Of a DNA stretch of 64,000 nt, positions 9,015 through 17,500 are shown piece after piece (the stretch's first letter is position 1; every line of letters begins with the position of its first letter). Made by a program: the position numbers and the translations under genes. Source of the stretch: Tenacibaculum sp. Bg11-29 (lineage in GTDB: Bacteria > Bacteroidota > Bacteroidia > Flavobacteriales > Flavobacteriaceae); contig NZ_PJBB01000003.1 in the NCBI RefSeq assembly GCF_002836595.1, positions 124,001 through 188,000 of the forward strand, written 5' to 3'. The notes under the pieces are model-generated. The model made no database searches. It was not told where the DNA came from and saw only the letters and a program-made list of their open reading frames with translations.

Positions 9015-9992
9015 ATGAATTCAAAAAACTCGTCGAGAGGACGACAGGCTGATAGAAACAGCAATCCTCAAGAAAAAAAATCATTTAGGTCTGATAGGTC
9101 TGATAGGTCTGATAGGTCTGATAGGTCTGATAGGTCTGAAAAAAAAGATAAACCTGAGAGAACTACTAATCTTTCTAGTAAAAAAAGGTTTGCAACTAGC
9201 TCTTCTGATAATAAAAAACAATTTAAAAGAGATTCTAAAAGATCTCAACCTAGTAAACCAGTTCAAAATACGACTGAAGATGCAACAGGTATTCGTTTAA
9301 ATAAATACATTTCCAATTCTGGAATTTGTTCACGTAGAGAAGCTGATACTTATATAGAGCATGGTAGTGTTGCTGTTAACGGAAAACTAATGACTCAAAT
9401 GGGCTACAAGGTACAACCTACCGATGAAGTACGTTTTGACGGAACATTAATTTCTATAGAAAAAAAACGTTACATTCTATTAAATAAGCCTAAAAACTAT
9501 ATTACTACCATGGAAGATGACCGTGGGCGTAAGACAGTAATGGAAATTGTTGCTGATGCTACCAAAGAACGTATATATCCTGTTGGAAGATTAGATAGAA
9601 ATACCACTGGTTTGTTATTATTTACAAACGATGGTGAATTAGCTAAAAAATTAACACACCCAAAACATAACGTACGTAAATTATACCATGCTTCTTTAGA
9701 TAAAAAATTATCAATCTCTGATTTAGATAAATTACGTGGTGATGTTGTTATCGAAGGTAAAAAAGTTTTTATTGATGCTGTTTCTTATGTAGAAGGCGAA
9801 AGAAAAACTGAAGTTGGAATTGAAATACACTCTGGAAGAAACAGAATTGTTCGTAAAATATTTGAAAGCTTAGGATATGCCGTAACAAAACTAGACCGTG
9901 TTGTTTTTGCTGGTATGACTAAACGTAATTTACCTCGTGGTAGATGGCGTGAGTTAACCGATCAAGAAGTTAACACATTAAAAATGTTATAA
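9015..9992 (+). CDS. RsuA/RluB-family rRNA pseudouridine synthase with low-complexity N-tail
   Basis: 325 residues. Residues 1-90 are a charged, disordered-looking tail with six RSD repeats. An S4 RNA-binding domain follows (about 92-140, RLNKYISNSGICSRREAD), then the catalytic domain with GRLDRNTTGLLLFTNDG, whose Asp194 is the nucleophile expected in this family. These enzymes convert a specific uridine in 16S or 23S rRNA to pseudouridine; the layout fits RluB (23S) better than RsuA, but this is not decided by sequence alone. Basic or acidic N-tails are common in Bacteroidota members. Own promoter upstream; terminator shared with the convergent HMA gene. Confidence 0.93.
   Translation: MNSKNSSRGRQADRNSNPQEKKSFRSDRSDRSDRSDRSDRSEKKDKPERTTNLSSKKRFATSSSDNKKQFKRDSKRSQPSKPVQNTTEDATGIRLNKYISNSGICSRREADTYIEHGSVAVNGKLMTQMGYKVQPTDEVRFDGTLISIEKKRYILLNKPKNYITTMEDDRGRKTVMEIVADATKERIYPVGRLDRNTTGLLLFTNDGELAKKLTHPKHNVRKLYHASLDKKLSISDLDKLRGDVVIEGKKVFIDAVSYVEGERKTEVGIEIHSGRNRIVRKIFESLGYAVTKLDRVVFAGMTKRNLPRGRWRELTDQEVNTLKML
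9087..9139 (+). repeat. Six tandem 9-bp repeats (AGGTCTGAT)
   Basis: Near-perfect copies at 9087, 9096, 9105, 9114, 9123 and a last partial copy at 9132. They encode RSD units in the N-tail of the pseudouridine synthase. A 9-bp unit keeps the reading frame whatever the copy number. Confidence 0.95.
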
Positions 9993-9999
9993 ATAAAAA

Positions 10000-10026
10000 A
10001 ATCCCGAGTTTTAAACTCGGGATTTT
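10000..10026. terminator. Bidirectional terminator between the pseudouridine synthase and HMA gene
   Basis: Stem ATCCCGAGTT/AACTCGGGAT with a T-run on one side and an A-run on the other, located between convergent genes, so it can serve both strands. Confidence 0.9.
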
Positions 10027-10030
10027 ATAT

Positions 10031-10402
10031 TTACTTCTTTTCTTTTTTATGATCATCTTGTACTTCTTCATCTCTATACTTACAACATCCATGTAAATTA
10101 TCATAAGCTAATTTTGGAGCTTTAAAAACACCCGTATCATGTCCTATGTTAGCAATATTTTGTTGAATTGTACTTACATCTATTTTACGCTCATCAATAA
10201 TTAAATTTAATTGATGTGTTTTCACATTCCATAAAGCATACTTTACGCCTTTAGAATTTAACGCAGCCTTCTCTATTCTACTTTTACACATCATACAAAC
10301 ACCATCAACATCAAAAAACACCTTTGCATTTTTTTTCTTTTTCTGTGCTGATGTTGCAATACTTATCAATAAAATTGATATTACTAATACTATTTTTTTC
10401 AT
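10031..10402 (-). CDS. Secreted heavy-metal-associated (HMA) domain protein
   Basis: 123 residues with a signal peptide (cut near SAQ, residue 20) and an HMA ferredoxin-like fold carrying the metal-binding pair CMMC (Cys36, Cys39; V-C-M-M-C-K-S-R-I-E). The C-terminus adds a His/Cys-containing stretch (LHGCCKYRDEE) that may be a second metal site. The family binds Cu(I) or similar soft metals. It lies 1 base downstream of a TonB-dependent receptor on the same strand, so the pair probably handles one metal at the cell envelope. Copper is the best guess, not proven. Confidence 0.9.
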   Translation of the reverse strand: MKKIVLVISILLISIATSAQKKKKNAKVFFDVDGVCMMCKSRIEKAALNSKGVKYALWNVKTHQLNLIIDERKIDVSTIQQNIANIGHDTGVFKAPKLAYDNLHGCCKYRDEEVQDDHKKEKK

Positions 10403-10403
10403 C

Positions 10404-12659
10404 TTAATCTATTTTAAATCTTAAACCTGTATAAAAATTACGTCCAAATACAGGTGCATATATAATTGTTGTATCAAAATTTACACCAAACGGATCGTCA
10501 CTTCCCAATATCGGATTTTTTTGTTTATAATTTGTTATATTTTCTGCTCCTGCGTATATCTCAAACTTTTTTGAAAACACTTTTGTTACCTGCATATTTA
10601 GCAAATTATAACTATCAGATAACTCTGGCAACCTGTATTCTATAGCGTTTGTTTGTGTATTAGGTAATCGTTGCTCTCCTATCCAATTATAAGTTACGTC
10701 AAATTTCCAATGCGCATCGTTTTCTTTTTTCTCAGTTTCAAAAGATACATTTGCAAAAAACCGATGTTTTGCTTGTAATGCCTTATCTAAATTACCTGAT
10801 TTGTAGTCAGTACTTACATCGTAATGCTTGTATGAAAAACGTGTATTAAAATAAGGTATTATATTCTGATTTACTTCTAACTGAAAACTGTTTGCTACAC
10901 TATTTCCATTTAAATTATAAAAAGAAATTTCTTGTGGATTCTCCCAATCTACAACAACCTGATTTTTAAAATCTGTTCTATAAAAATCAAAAGTAACATC
11001 CCCTTTTTTTCCAAACAACTTATACCCTTGTAAAAAAGAAACTCCATAATTCCATGCAACCTCAGGATTTAAGCCATAAGCTTTATCTCCTACTCCTACT
11101 CCATCAATATTTATTTGTCTTGATGAAGCCAAAAACTGTTGGTTCTCTGCAAAGATATTCGCACTTCTTCTGCCTTTTCCTATCGAAGCTCTAAACACTC
11201 CCTTTTCCCACGCCGTATAACGAACATGTAATCGAGGCGTTAAAAAAGTTCCTAACAAACTATGTTTATCTATTCTTAAACCTGCCGTGATACTTAAATC
11301 ATCAGCATTATCATAAGCATATTCAAAAAAAGCACCGAAAGAATTTTCTTTTCGATCAAAATCTTGAGCAAGTCCTACTTTCACAAACTCATCATATTTA
11401 TCATACGTAAAGTTAACCCCTGTCTTAAACTTATTCCTAGTATCCCCTATAATTGAATTAAAAACAAAGTTAGTATAAAAACTTTGGTGTTGAATATTAT
11501 AATCACTTAAACCAAAATAAGAATCTTGTTTATGATTGCTATACGCTGCTTGAATTCCCATACTTTGAAATGGTAAATCGGGAAAAACATATCCTAATTT
11601 AGCAGAAGTATCAAAACGTTTGGTTTTAATTTCACTCCCCCAAACAGTACTAGAACCTTTATGAAAATCTGGGTTAAAATTAAACTGCCCTACTTGCTTA
11701 TTATCATCTAAATATCTAAAATTAATAAAACTTACCCATCCTTTTTGTGCATCTACATATTGCCAACGGTTCATTATATTAACTTGCTTTGCTAATGGAT
11801 TATCTAAAAAATTATCATTGTTTTTATCAAACTTCTGTCCTCTATAATTTCCATGAATATAAAGCCCTGTTTGCCATTTATCGCTTACCTTTTGATTAAC
11901 GTGCGTATTAAATTCTAATCTTCCTCCTGCCGAAGCATAGGCATTTGCAAAAAAACGATGATTTGTATATGGCTTCACTAATTCAGCATTTATTTGCCCT
12001 GAGATACTTTCGTAACCATTTACAACACTACCCGCACCTTTAGTTATCTGAATACTTTCAACCCAAGTACCAGGAGTAAAAGATAACCCAAAAGCTTGAG
12101 ATGCACCTCGTATAGATGGAATATTTTCTTGAGTAATCAATAAATAAGGGCTTGTTAAACCCAACATTTGAATTTGCTTTGTTCCTGTTAGAGCGTCTGA
12201 GAAATTAACATCTATTGATGGATTTGTTTCAAAACTTTCTGCCAAATTACAACAGGCAGCTTTTAACAACTCAGCACTATTAATAGTTATTAAATTTTGG
12301 GATTGTAAATACGATTTTTGAGTTGCACTTTTTTTCGATTCGATTGTCACCTCTTCTAAAGTGTTATTTTCTCTTAAAAAATGATGTACTGGCTTTAAAC
12401 TACTTATAATAATAGTATCCGTTTTAAACCCTACAAAACTAACAACTAGTTTTTTGTATGTTGATTTGTATGGTATATTAAACCATCCTTTTTCATTTGT
12501 AGTTACTCCTACATTTGTAGTTAACCAATGAACACTTGCTCCATAAATTCCTTGGTTATTCTTAGGTCCATTTTTATCCATTATCATTCCTTTTAATTTT
12601 TCTTGTGAAAAGGAAATTGTGGATACCAGTATTAGTATACTGAGTATATATTTTTTCAT
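10404..12659 (-). CDS. TonB-dependent receptor, probably metal-related
   Basis: 751 residues: signal peptide (cut near SFSQ), carboxypeptidase-regulatory-like domain (about 20-95, ending LEEVTIESK), plug (NPSIDVNFSDALTG, ITKGAGSVVNGYESISGQIN) and beta-barrel ending in ...FYTGLRFKID. Compared with the SusC protein it is short, has no SusD partner and belongs to the classic siderophore/metal receptor type. A Cys pair (AACCNLAESF, about 135) lies just before the plug and is seen in related flavobacterial receptors near HMA genes. It sits between the HYC_CC_PP gene upstream and the HMA gene 1 base downstream, in one minus-strand unit. Confidence 0.92.
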   Translation of the reverse strand: MKKYILSILILVSTISFSQEKLKGMIMDKNGPKNNQGIYGASVHWLTTNVGVTTNEKGWFNIPYKSTYKKLVVSFVGFKTDTIIISSLKPVHHFLRENNTLEEVTIESKKSATQKSYLQSQNLITINSAELLKAACCNLAESFETNPSIDVNFSDALTGTKQIQMLGLTSPYLLITQENIPSIRGASQAFGLSFTPGTWVESIQITKGAGSVVNGYESISGQINAELVKPYTNHRFFANAYASAGGRLEFNTHVNQKVSDKWQTGLYIHGNYRGQKFDKNNDNFLDNPLAKQVNIMNRWQYVDAQKGWVSFINFRYLDDNKQVGQFNFNPDFHKGSSTVWGSEIKTKRFDTSAKLGYVFPDLPFQSMGIQAAYSNHKQDSYFGLSDYNIQHQSFYTNFVFNSIIGDTRNKFKTGVNFTYDKYDEFVKVGLAQDFDRKENSFGAFFEYAYDNADDLSITAGLRIDKHSLLGTFLTPRLHVRYTAWEKGVFRASIGKGRRSANIFAENQQFLASSRQINIDGVGVGDKAYGLNPEVAWNYGVSFLQGYKLFGKKGDVTFDFYRTDFKNQVVVDWENPQEISFYNLNGNSVANSFQLEVNQNIIPYFNTRFSYKHYDVSTDYKSGNLDKALQAKHRFFANVSFETEKKENDAHWKFDVTYNWIGEQRLPNTQTNAIEYRLPELSDSYNLLNMQVTKVFSKKFEIYAGAENITNYKQKNPILGSDDPFGVNFDTTIIYAPVFGRNFYTGLRFKID

Positions 12660-12715
12660 TATTTTATATCACTTTAATTCTACAATTCTTATTTATTTAA
12701 AAAAGAATTATAAAA

Positions 12716-13126
12716 TCATATGATAAAAACTTCGTGAAGTACTTGAATATCTGAAACTAAATTTGGAAGGTAATAATACTCAATTGAAACCGACTGTTTA
12801 TCAAAAGCTTGAAACAATAGTTTATATGAATTATAAAAAGCAACAAAAAATTTAACTTGGTGAAAACTTATCTTATCTAAAGAGACTTTCTGTATTTCAT
12901 CTTGCCCTTTAATTTGAAGAACTTCATCTTTACAACATTTTTTTTTCTTAATTATAGTTGCACAGTCGTCTTTCAGACCTTCATTACAAGTATCTGCTTC
13001 ACCGACATAAGATACATCAACCAAAAAATCACCACAATAATGCTTTTCTACTGTAAAAGAAAAAGTAGAAAACAACACTAATAAAGCTAATGTTATCGTT
13101 GATATTTTTGTAAATGCTTGTTTCAT
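12716..13126 (-). CDS. HYC_CC_PP family protein (Cys-rich, membrane-anchored or secreted)
   Basis: 136 residues with an N-terminal hydrophobic segment (LALLVLFSTFSF) followed by the family signature HYCGD, then further Cys (DTC, DDC) and KKCCKDE. The name-giving HYC and CC features are visible. Function is unknown; the Cys content and position in front of a TonB receptor and an HMA protein suggest a role with soft metals. I start at the ATG 13126, because the longer TTG start lies inside the -7 promoter box. Only six bases separate that box from the ATG. Confidence 0.82.
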   Translation of the reverse strand: MKQAFTKISTITLALLVLFSTFSFTVEKHYCGDFLVDVSYVGEADTCNEGLKDDCATIIKKKKCCKDEVLQIKGQDEIQKVSLDKISFHQVKFFVAFYNSYKLLFQAFDKQSVSIEYYYLPNLVSDIQVLHEVFII

Positions 13127-13132
13127 TGATTG

Positions 13133-13140
13133 CAAAGATA
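13133..13140 (-). promoter_or_regulatory. -7 element TATCTTTG of the metal operon
   Basis: Exact TAnnTTTG match on the minus strand, six bases before the HYC_CC_PP ATG. With transcription normally starting a few bases after this box, the mRNA would have little or no leader. Confidence 0.7.
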
Positions 13141-13154
13141 CAAAAAAATAGAAT

Positions 13155-13189
13155 TTTGTTTTTTAAAACAATTGTTAAATCTATTTTTG
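13155..13189 (+). promoter_or_regulatory. Promoter of the GAF/fRMsr gene
   Basis: TTTG at 13155-13158 and TATTTTTG at 13182-13189 with 23 bases between, 45 bases before the ATG at 13235. It is divergent to the metal operon promoter. Confidence 0.5.
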
Positions 13190-13234
13190 TAAGTTCTTAA
13201 TTCAAAATACGAATAAGATAAAAACCAATTAATA

Positions 13235-13687
13235 ATGAATTTACAAGAATTAAAAAATAACATAAACATAATAACAGAGAGCAATTCTATTAAAGAAGAA
13301 AAATTACAACAAATTTGTGACTACTTAGCTTCTGAGGTTTCTTATTACGACTGGGTTGGTTTTTATTTTAAAAATGGTGACAAACAGGAATTAAAACTAG
13401 CACAATACAACGGAGAACCTACCGATCATACAATTATACCTTTCGGTAAAGGAATATGTGGTCAAGTAGCCATTAGCAATGAAAATTTCATAGTACAAGA
13501 CGTACAAGAACAAGATAACTATATTTCTTGCGGTTGGAAAGTAAAAGCAGAAATAGTGATTCCTATTTTTGTTAACAACGAAAACATTGGTCAAATCGAT
13601 ATTGATTCTCATACCGTTAACCCTTTTACTTCAGACGACGAGCTTTTATTAAAGTATACTTGTGAAAAAGTAGCGCTTTTTATATAA
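13235..13687 (+). CDS. GAF-domain protein, probable free methionine-(R)-sulfoxide reductase
   Basis: 150 residues made of a single GAF domain. It carries GKGICGQVA (Cys about 75) and YISCGWKVKAEIVIP (Cys about 97), matching two of the redox Cys positions of fRMsr enzymes (the GVCG and HIAC-like sites), and ends the fold with IGQIDIDSHTVNPF. fRMsr reduces free methionine-R-sulfoxide with thioredoxin in the cytoplasm. The third Cys seen in E. coli fRMsr between these two is not present, so activity is likely but not certain. Single gene with its own promoter. Confidence 0.8.
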   Translation: MNLQELKNNINIITESNSIKEEKLQQICDYLASEVSYYDWVGFYFKNGDKQELKLAQYNGEPTDHTIIPFGKGICGQVAISNENFIVQDVQEQDNYISCGWKVKAEIVIPIFVNNENIGQIDIDSHTVNPFTSDDELLLKYTCEKVALFI

Positions 13688-13702
13688 CTATTATCTAAAC
13701 AC

Positions 13703-13733
13703 TTGATTGTTAGGATTTTTTTTCGTATGTTTG
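13703..13733 (+). promoter_or_regulatory. Promoter of the 41-residue protein (TTG-N20-TATGTTTG)
   Basis: -33 TTG at 13703-13705, 20-base spacer, -7 TATGTTTG at 13726-13733. The only longer start for the downstream ORF is this same TTG, which is therefore promoter and not start codon. Confidence 0.75.
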
Positions 13734-13765
13734 CAAACTTACTAACCCCACATAATCCCCATATT

Positions 13766-13891
13766 ATGAACCCTAAAAAACATCCATCTTACGCTGCGTT
13801 AGGAAATACTAATGCTCGTACAGAACCTCAACAATCTTTATTAGAAAAATTTACATCATGGTTTCGTGATTTCTTAGAAAACGCCGAATAA
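13766..13891 (+). CDS. 41-residue protein with an FtsA-like C-terminal amphipathic tail
   Basis: A short gene with its own promoter (-7 box 32 bases upstream) and its own strong terminator 18 bases downstream, so it looks like a real single-gene unit. The first 22 residues are polar (HPSYAALGNTNARTEP). The last 18 read SLLEKFTSWFRDFLENAE, which aligns without gaps to the last 18 residues of FtsA encoded at 48350 (SIFEKFTERFKEFLDNAE): 11 identical and 5 conservative positions. In FtsA the C-terminal helix is the membrane-targeting sequence. I infer a peripheral membrane miniprotein, perhaps tied to cell division. No known function. Confidence 0.8.
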   Translation: MNPKKHPSYAALGNTNARTEPQQSLLEKFTSWFRDFLENAE

Positions 13892-13908
13892 CCATTTTTT
13901 TTGCAAAA

Positions 13909-13948
13909 AAAACACCACCAAGATCTTATTAGATTTGGTGGTGTTTTC
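13909..13948 (+). terminator. Terminator after the 41-residue protein
   Basis: Stem AACACCACCAAGATC/GATTTGGTGGTGTT (one wobble) with loop TTATTA, followed by TTTCATTT. Strong. Confidence 0.85.
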
Positions 13949-13973
13949 ATTTAGTAATAAGCCAAAAAATTTA

Positions 13974-14004
13974 TTGCGTAGCCTTTACTGTTTTAGTAGC
14001 TTTG
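13974..14004 (+). promoter_or_regulatory. purH promoter (TTG-N20-TAGCTTTG)
   Basis: -33 TTG at 13974-13976 and -7 TAGCTTTG at 13997-14004, 23 bases before the purH ATG. Confidence 0.7.
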
Positions 14005-14026
14005 CAGGCTTAACAACACAACAACA

Positions 14027-15553
14027 ATGAATAATACAAAAACTATTAAATCTGCTCTTATTTCAGTATTTCACAAAGATGGATTAGCTCCAATAGTGAA
14101 AAAACTTGACGAATTAGGTGTTACAATTTATTCTACAGGAGGAACAGAAATCTTCATTAAAGAACTAGGTATTAATGTCGTACCCGTTGAAGAAGTAACC
14201 TCTTATCCTTCTATTTTAGGTGGTCGTGTAAAAACACTACATCCTAAAGTATTTGGAGGTATATTAAACCGCCAAGATCATGATGGAGACATTACTGAGA
14301 TGCAAGAATATAATATTCCTCAACTAGATTTAGTTATTGTAGATTTATATCCTTTTGAAAAAACAGTAGCTTCAGGTGCTCCTGAACAAGACATTATTGA
14401 AAAAGTAGATATAGGTGGTATTTCATTGATCCGTGCAGCTGCTAAGAACTTTAAAGATACTGTAATCGTTTCTTCAATGGAACAGTACGAAGGTTTCTTA
14501 AATTTAATTACAGAAAGCAACGGAAATACAACAATTAACGACAGAAAAAAATTGGCTGCAAAAGCTTTTAATGTTTCTTCTCATTATGACACAGCTATCT
14601 TTAACTACTTTAATGAAGATGAAATTGCTTATAAAGCAAGTGAAAATACTTCTAAAACTTTAAGATATGGTGAAAACCCACATCAAAAAGGTTATTTCTT
14701 TGGTGATTTAGATGCAATGTTTGATAAATTACATGGAAAGGAACTTAGTTATAATAACTTACTTGATATTGATGCTGCTATAAATTTAATGAATGAATTT
14801 AAAGGAGAAGCTCCAACCTTTGCTATTTTAAAACATAATAACGCTTGTGGTTTTTCCCAAAGAGAAACAATTTATACAGCTTATGTTGATGCTTTAGCTG
14901 GTGATCCTACTTCTGCTTTTGGAGGTGTGTTAATCTCAAACTCTAAAATTGATAAAGCTACTGCTGAAGAAATTCATAAATTATTTTGTGAAGTAGTAAT
15001 AGCTCCTTCTTTTGATGACGAGGCTTTAGTTATCTTAAAAGGGAAAAAGAATAGAGTATTATTAATTCAAAAAGAAATAGCGCTACCACAACAAACAGTT
15101 AGAACTGCTTTAAACGGTGTCTTAATACAAGATAAAGATAACGTTACTGATAAATTGGAAGATTTATCTTATCCTACTAACAATAAACCAACGGATGGTG
15201 AGTTAGATGATTTGTTATTTGCATCTAAGTTATGTAAAAACACAAAATCTAACACTATTATTCTAGTTAAAAACAAACAATTACTAGCTGGAGGAACTGG
15301 TCAAACAAGTAGAGTTGATGCACTAACACAAGCTATTGTTAAAGCAAAAAGTTTTAATTTTGATCTAAATGGTGCTGTTATGGCAAGTGATGCTTTTTTC
15401 CCTTTTCCTGACTGTGTAGAAATTGCAAATAAAGCTGGAGTAAAAAGTGTAATTCAACCAGGTGGTTCAATTAAAGATCAATTAAGTATTGATTATTGTA
15501 ACGACCATAATGTTTCGATGGTTTTTACTGGCACTAGACATTTTAAACATTAA
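14027..15553 (+). CDS. purH: Bifunctional AICAR transformylase/IMP cyclohydrolase
   Basis: 508 residues, the usual PurH length. The N-terminal MGS-like IMP cyclohydrolase domain begins IKSALISVFHKDG and shows YSTGGTEIFI and GRVKTLHPKVFGGIL. The C-terminal AICAR transformylase domain shows LRYGENPHQKGYF, LKHNNACGFS and DAFFPFPDCVE. It catalyses the last two steps of de novo purine synthesis, using 10-formyl-THF. Own promoter with both boxes. It precedes mreB by 80 bases, and mreB has its own -7 element. Confidence 0.97.
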   Translation: MNNTKTIKSALISVFHKDGLAPIVKKLDELGVTIYSTGGTEIFIKELGINVVPVEEVTSYPSILGGRVKTLHPKVFGGILNRQDHDGDITEMQEYNIPQLDLVIVDLYPFEKTVASGAPEQDIIEKVDIGGISLIRAAAKNFKDTVIVSSMEQYEGFLNLITESNGNTTINDRKKLAAKAFNVSSHYDTAIFNYFNEDEIAYKASENTSKTLRYGENPHQKGYFFGDLDAMFDKLHGKELSYNNLLDIDAAINLMNEFKGEAPTFAILKHNNACGFSQRETIYTAYVDALAGDPTSAFGGVLISNSKIDKATAEEIHKLFCEVVIAPSFDDEALVILKGKKNRVLLIQKEIALPQQTVRTALNGVLIQDKDNVTDKLEDLSYPTNNKPTDGELDDLLFASKLCKNTKSNTIILVKNKQLLAGGTGQTSRVDALTQAIVKAKSFNFDLNGAVMASDAFFPFPDCVEIANKAGVKSVIQPGGSIKDQLSIDYCNDHNVSMVFTGTRHFKH

Positions 15554-15586
15554 TCATAATAATGTAAAATACCCGCAGATTTTTAT

Positions 15587-15594
15587 TAGATTTG
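15587..15594 (+). promoter_or_regulatory. -7 element TAGATTTG of the mre operon
   Basis: TAnnTTTG match 39 bases before the mreB ATG. Confidence 0.55.
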
Positions 15595-15633
15595 TGAGAA
15601 TACATTAAAATTAAGTAAAACAACGGACATTAT

Positions 15634-16662
15634 ATGGGATTCTTCGATTTTATGACAGAAGATATTGCTGTCGATTTAGGTACAGCAAACACACTTATAA
15701 TCCACAATGGTAAAGTTGTCATAGACAATCCATCTATTGTTGCACGTAACCGATTGACTGGTAAAATTATTGCTACTGGTCATGAGGCTAACAGAATGCA
15801 GGGGAAGACTCATGAAAATATTAAAACTATTCGTCCGTTAAAAGATGGTGTTATTGCTGATTTTCAAGCATCTGAAGAGATGATTAAAGAATTTGTAAAA
15901 CAAATTCCTGCAATAAAAAAGAAACTTTTCCCGCCTTCTTTACGAATGGTTATTTGTATCCCTTCTGGAATTACAGAAGTTGAAAAACGAGCTGTTATAG
16001 ATTCTGGGAGACACATGAATGCTAAAGAAATCTATTTGATTTTTGAACCAATGGCAGCAGCTATCGGTGTTGGTATTGATATTATGGAACCAAAAGGTAA
16101 TATGATTATTGATATAGGTGGTGGTACTACTGAAATTGCTGTAATAGCTCTTGCCGGTATTGTATGTGACCAATCAGTTAAAGTTGCTGGAGATTTATTT
16201 ACTAGTGATATTATGTATTACATGCGTACGCAACACAATTTATATGTGGGTGAAACTACCGCTGAGAAAATAAAAATACAAATAGGTTCTGCTACTGAAG
16301 ATTTAGACACACCTCCTGAAGATATGATGGTACAAGGTCGTGATTTATTAAGTGGAAAACCAAAACAGGTACAAGTTTCATATAGAGAAATTGCAAAAGC
16401 TTTAGATAAATCAATATTACGTATCGAAGATGCTGTTATGGAAACTTTATCTAAAACACCTCCTGAATTAGCTGCAGATATTTATAATTCTGGTATTTAT
16501 TTAGCTGGTGGAGGTTCTATGCTTAGAGGTTTAGACAAACGTTTATCTAGAAAAACTGATTTACCTGTTTATGTTGCCGAAGATCCATTACGTGCTGTAG
16601 TAAGAGGAACAGGTATCGCATTAAAGAATCTTGAAAAATACAAATCTGTATTAATCAAATAA
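15634..16662 (+). CDS. mreB: Rod shape-determining actin homologue MreB
   Basis: 342 residues with the actin-fold phosphate loops VDLGTANT (about 13-20), IDIGGGTTEIAV (about 155-166) and the adenosine motif YLAGGGSMLRGL (about 290). MreB filaments beneath the inner membrane guide the elongation complex of MreC, MreD, RodA and PBP2, all encoded directly downstream in the same order. Length and start agree with the family. Confidence 0.98.
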   Translation: MGFFDFMTEDIAVDLGTANTLIIHNGKVVIDNPSIVARNRLTGKIIATGHEANRMQGKTHENIKTIRPLKDGVIADFQASEEMIKEFVKQIPAIKKKLFPPSLRMVICIPSGITEVEKRAVIDSGRHMNAKEIYLIFEPMAAAIGVGIDIMEPKGNMIIDIGGGTTEIAVIALAGIVCDQSVKVAGDLFTSDIMYYMRTQHNLYVGETTAEKIKIQIGSATEDLDTPPEDMMVQGRDLLSGKPKQVQVSYREIAKALDKSILRIEDAVMETLSKTPPELAADIYNSGIYLAGGGSMLRGLDKRLSRKTDLPVYVAEDPLRAVVRGTGIALKNLEKYKSVLIK

Positions 16663-16678
16663 ATTTGAATGATTATTT

Positions 16679-17500
16679 ATGCAACAGCTTATTTATTTCT
16701 TTCAGAGGTATAAAAACTTCTTGTTTTTTTTATTTCTAGAATTTATTGCTGTTGCATTAATATTTAACAATCAGACCTTTCATAGAAGTAAGTTCATTAG
16801 CTCTACTAATTATATAACTGGGAGTTTGCATGAAAAGTCTTCAGCCATTTCAGAATACTTAAACTTAAGAAATAGCAATAAAGAACTTGCTGTAGAAAAT
16901 ACAATTCTAAAAAACAAACTAGCTCAATTGTACGTTCTTATTGACACTGTAAAAACTACTATTAACAGTTTAGATTCAATACAAGAATACACATACATCA
17001 GCGGAAAAATAATAAGTAACACATACAGTAATGCTAACAATTTCATTTCTATAAATAGAGGAATTAAAAATGGAATTACTACAGAAATGGCAGTTATTAA
17101 CAGCAAAGGTCTTATTGGGATTACAGACAATGTTGGCACAAATTATTCTAGAGTTCAATCTATCTTAAATTCTAAGAGTAAAATAAATGCAGGGTTTAAA
17201 AACAATAACCATTATGGTACTTTAAAATGGAATGGTAAAGATTATAATACTGTTCAGTTAACAGATATACCTCGTCAGGCAATTTTTAAAATAGGTGACA
17301 CAATTGTTACAAATGGTAAATCAGCTATTTTCCCTAAAGGTATTCCTGTAGGAACAGTTAATTATGTTTCCGAAAAACTAACAGCTTCAAATACTCTCGA
17401 AGTTAAATTATTTAACGATATGTCTAATCTAAGTCATATATATATAATTACAAGTCTTTATAGAGAGGAGATTAAAAAAGTAGAAGACAGAAATGAATAA
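16679..17500 (+). CDS. mreC: Rod shape-determining protein MreC
   Basis: 273 residues: short cytoplasmic N-terminus, one membrane helix (about 12-30), a coiled-coil (about 50-85, with LRNSNKELAVENTILKNKLA) and a beta-barrel periplasmic domain with the GLIG motif. MreC links MreB and MreD to PBP2 in the periplasm. It begins 16 bases after mreB, and its end overlaps mreD by 8 bases. Confidence 0.95.
   Translation: MQQLIYFFQRYKNFLFFLFLEFIAVALIFNNQTFHRSKFISSTNYITGSLHEKSSAISEYLNLRNSNKELAVENTILKNKLAQLYVLIDTVKTTINSLDSIQEYTYISGKIISNTYSNANNFISINRGIKNGITTEMAVINSKGLIGITDNVGTNYSRVQSILNSKSKINAGFKNNNHYGTLKWNGKDYNTVQLTDIPRQAIFKIGDTIVTNGKSAIFPKGIPVGTVNYVSEKLTASNTLEVKLFNDMSNLSHIYIITSLYREEIKKVEDRNE

Noticed and set aside
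10404..12659. Second SusC-type receptor
   Set aside because: Length, plug motifs and absence of a SusD gene fit a classic TonB metal/siderophore receptor instead.
13703..13765. TTG start extending the 41-residue protein to 62 residues
   Set aside because: The TTG is the -33 element and the stretch includes the -7 box, so it is promoter DNA.
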